Origin: MGBC113645 sp036308445
Lineage (GTDB): Bacteria; Bacillota_I; Bacilli_A; Erysipelotrichales; Coprobacillaceae
Direction of reading: 5' to 3'
Assembly: GCA_036308445.1 (NCBI GenBank)
Contig: JAXJVS010000018.1
Location: 1-12,161, forward strand
DNA: 12,161 bases
A program made the translations under genes and the position numbers. The notes under the pieces were generated by a model. That model was not told the DNA's origin. It saw only the letters and a program-made list of their open reading frames with translations, and made no database searches. This document shows, one piece after another, positions 7,109 to 12,161 of the stretch (the stretch's first letter is position 1; every line of letters starts with the position of its first letter).

Positions 7109-7942
7109 CTATTCTTTTGTTACAAAAACAACACCAAATGCTTCAGGTCCGACATGCGTACCAATAACAGGGCCAATTTCATCTCTATCATTAAAACTGA
7201 TATTATTAGAAACTAATTTAGCCTCTAATTTTTCAATATTCTTTGTTCCTGAACTATAAAGAGTATAGAAAGGATAGTTAGTATCAATTCCTTTATTATT
7301 AACTAAATCAATAATACTATTCATTGCTCTTACCATGCCAATAGCTTTAGAAACAACATTTATTTTTCCCTCTCTATTAAGTTCAATAATTGGTTTTACT
7401 TTCGCAATTCCTCCAATAATAGTAGAAGTTCTATCCAAACGACCACCTTTATATAAATATTCTAAAGTATCTACACTTAAGAAAATTTGAATACGAGATT
7501 TTAAAATTTCTAATCTATCAATAATTTCTTGAACTGCCAATCCTTGTTCAATACATTTCTTAGCTTCTTCGACTAAAATCTTAACACCATAAATTGCACT
7601 TAAAGAATCTACAATATAAATCTTATCATAATCTACAATACTTTTCGCAAGTACTGCACTTTGATAAGTTCCACTAATACTAGAAGATAACATGATACAA
7701 ATCAATTCATCTCCTGCTTCTTTTACTTTCTCAAACTCTTCTACAAAAGATTGTGGTGATGGCTGAGAAGTCTTAGGAAATTCCTCTACTTCTTCTAACA
7801 TTTTATAAAACTGATCATGTCCTAAATCTACACCATCTAAATAGACATGATTATTAATATTTACTGATAATGGTACTACTGCAATATGATCTGAATTATT
7901 TTTTAAAATATCAGATGCTGAATCTACTAAAATACGAATCAT
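7109..7942 (-). CDS. DegV family fatty-acid-binding protein
   Basis: The 277-residue length is typical for DegV (FakB-like) proteins. Visible landmarks are the start IRILVDSASD (2-11), VVPLSVNINN with YLDG (22-37), TSQPSP (58-63), LSSSISGTYQSA (85-96), LEYLYKGGRLDR and the C-terminal IGTHVGPEAFGVVF (260-273). The TSQPSP and SSSISGT segments line the fatty-acid pocket. FakB proteins present a bound fatty acid to the kinase FakA, so exogenous fatty acids enter phospholipid synthesis as acyl-phosphate. No fakA is in the window, and many DegV paralogues have no tested function. The ATG at 7942 follows GGAGG by nine bases. The gene has its own strong promoter and terminator and is therefore monocistronic. 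Confidence 0.93.
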   Translation of the reverse strand: MIRILVDSASDILKNNSDHIAVVPLSVNINNHVYLDGVDLGHDQFYKMLEEVEEFPKTSQPSPQSFVEEFEKVKEAGDELICIMLSSSISGTYQSAVLAKSIVDYDKIYIVDSLSAIYGVKILVEEAKKCIEQGLAVQEIIDRLEILKSRIQIFLSVDTLEYLYKGGRLDRTSTIIGGIAKVKPIIELNREGKINVVSKAIGMVRAMNSIIDLVNNKGIDTNYPFYTLYSSGTKNIEKLEAKLVSNNISFNDRDEIGPVIGTHVGPEAFGVVFVTKE

Positions 7943-7969
7943 TTTTTATTACCTCCATATGCAAACTCT

Positions 7970-7998
7970 ATAATATACGCTTACTATCACAATGTCAA
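7970..7998 (-). promoter_or_regulatory. Strong sigma-A-type promoter of the DegV gene
   Basis: A perfect -35 TTGACA (7998-7993) and a -10 TATTAT (7975-7970) are exactly 17 bp apart, 27 bases before the ATG. This is one of the two best promoters in the window. Confidence 0.8.
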
Positions 7999-7999
7999 C

Positions 8000-8014
8000 G
8001 GTTTTTCAAAAACC
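8000..8014. repeat. Palindrome abutting the DegV promoter
   Basis: GGTTTTT and AAAAACC flank a single central base. The site lies directly upstream of the -35 of degV, where an activator could bind. It lacks a clean T-run on either side, so it is a poor terminator; its function is unproven. Confidence 0.4.
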
Positions 8015-8068
8015 TATAATTTTTTCTTTTTTTCTATAATAATATTCATTCTATTATCATTTATAATG

Positions 8069-8093
8069 AAAAAAAGGAACAACTATTTGTTCC
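8069..8093 (-). terminator. Terminator of the patatin-thioesterase operon
   Basis: On the minus strand GGAACAA pairs perfectly with TTGTTCC around ATAG, followed by seven Ts. It starts immediately after the TAG of the thioesterase gene. Confidence 0.92.
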
Positions 8094-8504
8094 CTAATAA
8101 TCCTTTATTTGATCTAATAATGCATTATAGAATTCAGGATATAATTTTTTTATACTAATAATTCTATTTTCCTTATTTAAAAAACAATGTTCAGAATAAC
8201 CAGTACATACAACTACATCATTATTCTTCATTTCATATCCTATTTTCAATTTAGCTCCACTTATTTCTTTTACCCATACTTGAATAATAATGATATCATA
8301 AAAAGTCGTAGTCACTTTATATTGACAATCTACTCTTATAACAGGAGAAATAATACCTGATCTTTCTAATTCATCATAACTCCATCCTATTTGTTTTAAA
8401 AAATCAATTCTAGCTTCTTCCATCCATCTTATATAATTAGAATGATGAGTAATACCCATTTTATCTGTTTCATAATATTGTACTTGATGTTTATATGAAT
8501 TCAT
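8094..8504 (-). CDS. 4HBT (hotdog) acyl-CoA thioesterase, YbgC-like
   Basis: The 136-residue protein opens with QYYETDKMGITHHSNYIRW (9-27). This is the active-site signature of the 4-hydroxybenzoyl-CoA thioesterase family, with the catalytic Asp at 14, followed by EEARIDFLKQIG on the central hotdog helix. The remaining beta strands (VIRVDCQYKVTTTFYD, LKIGYEMKN, CTGYSEHCFL) complete a single hotdog domain. Such enzymes hydrolyse acyl-CoA or acyl-ACP thioesters in the cytoplasm; chain length is not predictable here. The ATG overlaps the stop of the patatin gene in an ATGA, so the two are co-transcribed and translationally coupled. A strong terminator follows. Confidence 0.93.
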   Translation of the reverse strand: MNSYKHQVQYYETDKMGITHHSNYIRWMEEARIDFLKQIGWSYDELERSGIISPVIRVDCQYKVTTTFYDIIIIQVWVKEISGAKLKIGYEMKNNDVVVCTGYSEHCFLNKENRIISIKKLYPEFYNALLDQIKDY

Positions 8505-9367
8505 CTTGTATTCTCCTGATTTAAATATTCTTTTAATTTACCAATAACTTTTTTACTATCTTTAATACCTAAGTCATATACTAATTGAAGATTTTTTGGA
8601 TTTCTCTCTATAGTTCCTAATGTAATTGGAACAGATGGTCTAATTACAAATATTTCTTTCTTATTCTCCATATCTATAATTCTTTCTATTGTTTCATTAT
8701 ATTGAATATATCTATTTTTCATTGTCTCAATAAAATTTGGATACTTTTTATATTTAGAAGAAAAAACTTTCAAAAATAAATCGGATAAAGGTTCTTTACG
8801 ATATTCTACCGACCTTGTTAATACAACAATAATCTTGTCATATCCCATATCTTTACATTTGTCTATAGGTATACTATCTGCAATTCCCCCATCTAAATAC
8901 TTTTTACCATTCACTTCAATAATCTCTGAAAAACATGGCATAGCAGAACTAGCGCGTAAAATTTCCATATCTTTCAAAATATCTTTAACCTCTAAATATT
9001 CTGCTTTTCCTGTTTCGATATTTGTAACAGTAGCATAAAAACCTTTATTATTTTTCATAAAAGTTTCATTATCAAAAATATCATACTTAGTTGTCACATC
9101 ATAGTAAGCAAATTTTTTATTAACAATGTTTCCAGTAAGTAGAAGTGACACTATACTCATATATCTAGGATTCTTACAGAATCTCTTATTATATCTAACA
9201 ACTCTTCCTCTTTGCTTAGAATAATAATTAGGTCCAAATAAAGTTCCTGCAGAAACACCTATTATTCCATCAACTTCTATACCTTCATCTAAAAAAGTAT
9301 CTAATACTCCAGAAGTAAACATCCCCCTCATAGATCCACCTTCTAAAACTAATCCAATTTTACTCAT
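8501..9367 (-). CDS. Patatin-like phospholipase family protein
   Basis: The 288-residue protein has the patatin catalytic set: oxyanion loop EGGSMRG (9-15), nucleophile elbow GVSAG (37-41, Ser39) and the dyad Asp in DGG (159-161). The bacterial landmark RASSAMPCFSEII precedes the Asp. There is no signal peptide, so it should act in the cytoplasm on membrane lipids or acyl esters. I chose the ATG at 9367 because GAGGAG lies just upstream. The frame extends back to 9415, but that extension covers the promoter region and its palindrome and has no ribosome binding site. The downstream gene is an acyl-CoA thioesterase with a 4-base overlap, which suggests linked acyl-lipid turnover. The operon starts at a promoter with a FabT-like palindrome. 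Confidence 0.93.
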   Translation of the reverse strand: MSKIGLVLEGGSMRGMFTSGVLDTFLDEGIEVDGIIGVSAGTLFGPNYYSKQRGRVVRYNKRFCKNPRYMSIVSLLLTGNIVNKKFAYYDVTTKYDIFDNETFMKNNKGFYATVTNIETGKAEYLEVKDILKDMEILRASSAMPCFSEIIEVNGKKYLDGGIADSIPIDKCKDMGYDKIIVVLTRSVEYRKEPLSDLFLKVFSSKYKKYPNFIETMKNRYIQYNETIERIIDMENKKEIFVIRPSVPITLGTIERNPKNLQLVYDLGIKDSKKVIGKLKEYLNQENTR

Positions 9368-9384
9368 TGTTATTCTCCTCACAA

Positions 9385-9433
9385 TACTTTGAATATCAAA
9401 GTATATTATAAACACTTATATTTTCAAAGTAAA
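9385..9433 (-). promoter_or_regulatory. Promoter and FabT-like operator of the patatin-thioesterase operon
   Basis: Reading leftward, -35 TTTACT (9433-9428) and -10 TATAAT (9410-9405) are 17 bp apart. Immediately downstream lies a perfect inverted repeat TACTTTGA-TAT-TCAAAGTA (9403-9385) covering the expected transcript start. A third copy of TACTTTGA overlaps the -35 (9431-9424). The core TTTGA-N3-TCAAA matches, as I recall it, the box bound by FabT, the MarR-family regulator of fatty-acid genes in streptococci, enterococci and lactococci. No fabT gene is in the window. Confidence 0.6.
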
Positions 9434-9443
9434 TGTTGTAAAC

Positions 9444-9469
9444 AAAAAGTGTTCTCCTTTTGAGAACAC
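9444..9469 (-). terminator. Terminator after the unrecognised gene
   Basis: On the minus strand GTGTTCTC pairs perfectly with GAGAACAC around five bases, followed by TTTTT. It separates the unrecognised gene from the patatin promoter and marks the true transcript end of the former at about 9444. Confidence 0.9.
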
Positions 9470-9473
9470 CCAT

Positions 9474-9690
9474 TTATCTAGATAATCTTTATTAAAATAA
9501 GTAATAATCATTTCTAACAGTTCATTTAGCACTTCGTTTTCTTCCAAAACTAAATACCCTATGATTTTATCAATCATTAGAGCATCAAAATCTTCATAGA
9601 TTTTAAGTGCTGAGACGACTTGTTCAATCGATTCTAGACGTGATATATGTTTATTATGCTTATTTAAGAAAGTCTTCTTCTTTCAGCCTC
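9474..9690 (-). pseudogene. Out-of-frame 3' part of the unrecognised gene
   Basis: In the frame one base off from the upstream open frame, the codons read KTFLNKHNKHISRLESIEQ and then LKIYEDFDALMIDKIIGYLV, with EENEVLNELLEMIITYF further on. It is a helical, coding-like sequence with no start codon and ribosome binding site of its own. Restoring one A in the AAA run near 9687 would fuse it to the upstream 151-residue frame. The frame then runs through the terminator hairpin, whereas a TAA at 9476-9474 in another frame sits just before the hairpin, so a second indel near the end is likely. No family recognised. Confidence 0.45.
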
Positions 9691-10119
9691 TTTTGTTTCT
9701 TCTAATATCTTTATAATTTTATTGTAATGATTAGGATATATATTTTTCATGCTATTTACATATTTCATATTAATATATTTTCTCCTAATTAATATTGTTT
9801 CTTCTAAAATTAAATGCTTAATAAGAACTCTTATCGGCAACAAAACCGATAAATCATAATATCCCAAATAAAAATCCTTTTTACCTGTATATGGCTTTAA
9901 AACATTTATCTTCTTATCCACAAGAAGATGTGAAAGATTATGAACTTTACCCTTTACTAATTGATGCAATGTTTCTTTTTCAAATTCAATAATTCCACAT
10001 TCATCATGATGACATAAATCAATAGAGTAAAGATATTTTAAAATATTTTCATCTTCTTTTAATAAAGTCATTTCAAAAAAATTCCACTTTTCATCCAATA
10101 TATTAAATAGTTCATTCAT
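9664..10119 (-). CDS. Unrecognised protein, probably the N-terminal part of a frameshifted gene
   Basis: I do not recognise this 151-residue protein. It starts MNELFNILDEKWNFFEM at an ATG (10119) with GAGGA about nine bases upstream. There is no signal peptide. A segment around 80-112 is moderately hydrophobic (FYLGYYDLSVLLPIRVLIKHLILEE, shown here in part) but interrupted by charges; the rest looks helical and charged. CHHDEC (36-41) is a small Cys/His cluster that could bind metal, without enough ligands to be sure. It ends EAERRRLS with TAA at 9664, but similar coding-like sequence continues one base out of frame up to the terminator. The intact gene was therefore probably about 215 residues. 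It is a single-gene unit by its terminator. Confidence 0.6.
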   Translation of the reverse strand: MNELFNILDEKWNFFEMTLLKEDENILKYLYSIDLCHHDECGIIEFEKETLHQLVKGKVHNLSHLLVDKKINVLKPYTGKKDFYLGYYDLSVLLPIRVLIKHLILEETILIRRKYINMKYVNSMKNIYPNHYNKIIKILEETKEAERRRLS

Positions 10120-10256
10120 ATCCTAGTCCTCTATCTATATTGTATCAAAAAATACAAGTATAATATATATCAAATTTCTTATATTCATATATAGAGTATA
10201 ATAGAAATATAGATTCTTAAATAGCATATATACAAAAAAGGAATATTTCATTTCTT

Positions 10257-11087
10257 TTAATATACCATTTGAATCAAATCTAATAGTGCTGTTTCAAATT
10301 TCACACCATACCAATGATCAGGATCATCTTGTGTATTTTCAATACATTTTACTGTATAATCAGCTGCTATTTTAGCAGCCTCAAAAGTTGTTTTCCCTTT
10401 TATCAAAGCACCAACAAATGCAGAAGCATAAACATCACCAGTACCATGACATCCTTTTAAAACCTTAGTATGTTCATAATAATCAATATGACCATTTTCA
10501 TAAACAATAATACCTGTATATCCTTCTCTATAGCTTACACCAGTAAGAACAATAGTATGAGAACAAATTTTAGATAGATTAACTAATAAATCTTCTACAT
10601 AAGATCGATTATAAATTTCCTTATATTCAACATCCGCAAGAAAACAAGCTTCTGTAATATTTGGCAATAATATATCAGCATCGGCACAAAGAGTTCTCAT
10701 CTCATTAACATATGCTTCATTAAATGCCGGATATAGTTGCCCATTATCAGCCATTGCTGGATCAACAACTTTTATACAATTTTTACTACCCATTGTCTTT
10801 AAAATATCTTTAACATATTCAATTTGTTTAGTACTTCCTAAATAACCAGTATAAATACAATCAAACTTAATATTCTCTTTTTGCCAATGTTGTTGTATTG
10901 CTGGAATATCATCTGTCAAATCTCTAAAAGTAAATTGACTAAACCCTGCAGTATGAGTAGATAACACAGCTGAAGGTAGAATACAAGTCTCATGCCCACA
11001 TGCTGAAAGAATCGGTAATGCTACTGTTAAGGAGCATTGACCAACACATGAGATATCCTGAATTGTTAGAACTTTTTTATATGACAT
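10257..11087 (-). CDS. Pyridoxamine/pyridoxal kinase (ribokinase-like fold)
   Basis: The 276-residue protein opens MSYKKVLTIQDISCVGQCSL, the hallmark of the pyridoxal/pyridoxamine kinase branch of the PfkB/ThiD superfamily, followed by LPSAVLSTHTAGF (37-49). VVDPAMADNG (107-116) and LPNITEA (141-147) are further family segments. The phosphotransfer motif GCHGTGD (212-218) supplies the anion hole and the catalytic base D218. It phosphorylates the 5'-hydroxyl of pyridoxal, pyridoxine or pyridoxamine with ATP, feeding pyridoxal 5'-phosphate salvage. The longest frame opens at 11102, but that ATG is inside the AATGGAGGAT ribosome binding region; the ATG at 11087 with GGAGG about eight bases upstream is correct. 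No vitamin B6 transporter or regulator is adjacent. pdxK or pdxY would both be defensible symbols, so none is given. Confidence 0.93.
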   Translation of the reverse strand: MSYKKVLTIQDISCVGQCSLTVALPILSACGHETCILPSAVLSTHTAGFSQFTFRDLTDDIPAIQQHWQKENIKFDCIYTGYLGSTKQIEYVKDILKTMGSKNCIKVVDPAMADNGQLYPAFNEAYVNEMRTLCADADILLPNITEACFLADVEYKEIYNRSYVEDLLVNLSKICSHTIVLTGVSYREGYTGIIVYENGHIDYYEHTKVLKGCHGTGDVYASAFVGALIKGKTTFEAAKIAADYTVKCIENTQDDPDHWYGVKFETALLDLIQMVY

Positions 11088-11124
11088 TATTATATCCTCC
11101 ATTTATATTCCTAAATTTTTATCT

Positions 11125-11130
11125 ATTATA
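11125..11130 (-). promoter_or_regulatory. -10 of the pyridoxal kinase promoter
   Basis: A perfect TATAAT lies 37 bases before the start codon. The -35 is poor (TTCTAT with a 17-bp spacer). Confidence 0.45.
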
Positions 11131-11175
11131 TTACACATTCTTTAGATATAGAAGTTTTATTTTCATTTCAACATC

Positions 11176-11205
11176 AAAAAGAAAAGTTCTCACCAGAGAA
11201 CTTTT
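11176..11205 (-). terminator. Terminator of the small gene
   Basis: On the minus strand AAAAGTTCTC pairs perfectly with GAGAACTTTT around a 4-base loop, followed by CTTTTT. Ts also follow on the plus strand (to 11206), so it can act in both directions. It is nine bases after the stop of the small gene. Confidence 0.9.
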
Positions 11206-11214
11206 TAATGCTTA

Positions 11215-11385
11215 TTATTTATCTTCTTTTTTTAGTTCTTTTAACATATTGTAATAAATAAAATAGCTAATTCTTATTCTTTCCAATGACTCTATGATTT
11301 TTGGATCATCTACATTGTTGAAGATAAATTCCACTTCTTGTTCTAAATTACTTTTCACTTGATCAACATCATACATTTCAAACAT
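11215..11385 (-). CDS. Small uncharacterised protein, 56 residues
   Basis: An ATG at 11385 stands seven bases after a perfect AGGAGG. The frame starts MFEMYDVDQVKSNLEQEVEF and ends YNMLKELKKEDK with tandem TAA stops (11217-11212), followed by a strong terminator. It is a self-contained unit with its own signals, so it is very likely a real gene although short. The product is acidic to mixed-charge and almost wholly alpha-helical, without a signal peptide, cysteines or a membrane helix. I recognise no family. A small regulator or adaptor is possible but only speculative. Confidence 0.8.
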   Translation of the reverse strand: MFEMYDVDQVKSNLEQEVEFIFNNVDDPKIIESLERIRISYFIYYNMLKELKKEDK

Positions 11386-11416
11386 AATTTAACCTCCTAT
11401 CTTTTAATTTAAGAAA

Positions 11417-11422
11417 ATTATA
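11417..11422 (-). promoter_or_regulatory. -10 of the small gene promoter
   Basis: A perfect TATAAT lies 32 bases before the ATG and just downstream of an eight-T run. No good -35 is visible. Confidence 0.4.
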
Positions 11423-11469
11423 TCCTAAAAACAAAAAAAATCTCATGACCTTTGAAAATCTTAGGTTTT

Positions 11470-12096
11470 TCTATCGAATTTAAAATTTTTACCATTTGAA
11501 CATCATTTTTTCAATTAAACAAAAAAGTCATTACTGGCTTTTTATTAATTGCTTGAAATATATTATTATCTTTTCTTTTTTAATCACATTCTTTGAAATA
11601 GTAGTTCTCCATTTTTAAATAAATCTTTAAAATAATTTATTAATTCCTCTTTTCATTAAAGATTGCACTCCTGATTACAATCTCTAAAATTCTTCATTTT
11701 TTTAATATTTGTAAGTATAGTTTCCATTATCTCTATCGTTTTTTCTACAATAATATCCAAATAAAGAATTAACAACGTAACTTCTTAATATTTCATCTTT
11801 ACTATTTAAAATTCTATTATATTCATATCAGAAGTTCGTCTTTGAGCATCAAGTATAACTGCAAATTACCAGATAAGTTGTTCACAATTTGGATAAGATT
11901 CTATTTTTCTTTTGGTCCATTAGAAAGTATCTTTATATGTATTATTCTTTAATCTCATATTTATCTCTTCAACAAGAGTTAATAATTCTTCTCGTTTTAA
12001 GTATCTTGTAACTACAATTTCATGATAACAACTATAAAAAATTGAATAGATATTAATTACAAAGAAAGAGATTTAACTATCATTGAATATAATTAT
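11470..12096 (-). other. Gene-poor stretch with traces of decayed coding sequence
   Basis: No open frame of useful length with a ribosome binding site is present on either strand. The minus strand holds short coding-like islands broken by stops and frame changes: YHEIVVTRYLKREELLTLVE and INMRLKNN (about 12030-11940), AVILDAQRRTSDMNIIEF (about 11870-11815) and, in another frame, SKDEILRSYVVNSLFGYYC (about 11815-11745). They may be the remains of one degraded gene, whose family I cannot name. No tRNA, CRISPR array or repeat family is seen. Confidence 0.35.
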
Positions 12097-12122
12097 AAAA
12101 AAAGACTTCCCATAGGGAAGTC
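12097..12122 (-). terminator. Terminator of a gene entering from the right edge
   Basis: On the minus strand GACTTCCC pairs perfectly with GGGAAGTC around three bases, followed by seven Ts. It lies 11 bases after the stop of the partial frame at the right edge. Confidence 0.92.
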
Positions 12123-12133
12123 AAATTATTATT

Positions 12134-12161
12134 CTACTTTTTTACAAATCCTATCTTATGA
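12134..12161 (-). CDS. C-terminal end of a gene extending beyond the right edge
   Basis: Only eight codons are in the window, ending HKIGFVKK and TAG (12136-12134). This frame is open to the edge; the other two frames contain stops. The terminator that follows supports a real gene end here. The ending KIGFVKK is compatible with a GNAT C-terminus, but this is far too little to assign. Confidence 0.4.

Noticed and set aside
8835..9038. Plus-strand open frame of 67 codons inside the patatin gene
   Set aside because: Antisense to the catalytic Asp region of the patatin gene, with no start signals of its own.
9368..9415. Sixteen-codon N-terminal extension of the patatin gene
   Set aside because: It would encode the promoter and operator region; GAGGAG stands before the ATG at 9367.
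10232..10257. Terminator hairpin after the pyridoxal kinase gene
   Set aside because: A T-run follows the stop on the minus strand, but I could not find a stem with consistent pairing.
11000..11254. Plus-strand open frame of 84 codons across the pyridoxal kinase start
   Set aside because: It crosses the kinase start, its promoter and a terminator, has no ribosome binding site, and reads as low-complexity hydrophobic sequence.
11440..11480. Hairpin upstream of the 56-residue gene (ACCT...AGGT)
   Set aside because: Only about four pairs close an 11-base loop; too weak to call a riboswitch or terminator.
1..12161. CRISPR array, tRNA, rRNA, riboswitch or toxin-antitoxin pair
   Set aside because: Looked for regular direct repeats, cloverleaf patterns and typical two-gene pairs and saw none.

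Overview
The window is very AT-rich. Most genes carry strong AGGAGG-type ribosome binding sites, TATAAT-type promoters and hairpin-plus-T-run terminators. Together with a DegV protein, an LTA-synthase/OpgB-type sulfatase and the FabT-like operator this points to a low-GC Firmicute, probably a gut Erysipelotrichia/Coprobacillaceae-type bacterium. The family is inferred from style only, not from a marker gene. Except for the ferritin-VIT1 gene, everything is on the minus strand.

Layout. 1-721: GyrI-like protein running leftward off the window edge; its normal C-terminal end appears replaced by a foreign hairpin segment resembling an IS200/IS605-type end. 721-856: divergent control region with a perfect 22-bp palindrome between -35 and -10 of the leftward gene, as in MerR-type promoters, and a separate promoter for the rightward gene. 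856-1737: membrane protein with an N-terminal ferritin-like diiron domain and a C-terminal VIT1/CCC1 iron/manganese transporter domain. 1826-2776: aromatic acid exporter family membrane protein, overlapping the end of a heavily decayed L-ribulokinase gene (2778-3919). 3980-6357: PAP2 phosphatase and LTA-synthase-family phosphoglycerol transferase, each with its own promoter. 6417-6940: GNAT acetyltransferase split by a one-base frameshift. 7109-7942: DegV fatty-acid-binding protein with a near-consensus promoter. 8094-9367: two-gene operon, patatin-like lipase followed by a 4HBT acyl-CoA thioesterase (4-nt overlap), behind a promoter carrying a TTTGA-N3-TCAAA operator. 9474-10119: unrecognised gene, apparently frameshifted. 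10257-11087: pyridoxal/pyridoxamine kinase. 11215-11385: 56-residue small protein gene with its own RBS and terminator. 11386-12133: almost gene-free, with traces of decayed minus-strand coding sequence, then the terminator and last codons of a gene that lies mostly beyond the right edge.

How the genes fit. The central part has a lipid and envelope theme: a lipid-phosphate phosphatase, a phosphoglycerol transferase, a fatty-acid-binding DegV, a patatin and an acyl-CoA thioesterase. They are mostly separate transcription units, so this is loose clustering and not a proven pathway. The left end combines metal handling with a possible drug or electrophile response. Four broken genes plus one decayed stretch in 12 kb suggest a region that is losing genes. 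Several lesions are one-base losses in homopolymer runs, so sequencing error must be excluded for the two milder cases. I see no convincing new multi-gene defence, mobile or biosynthetic system. The most interesting signals are the two operator-like palindromes.
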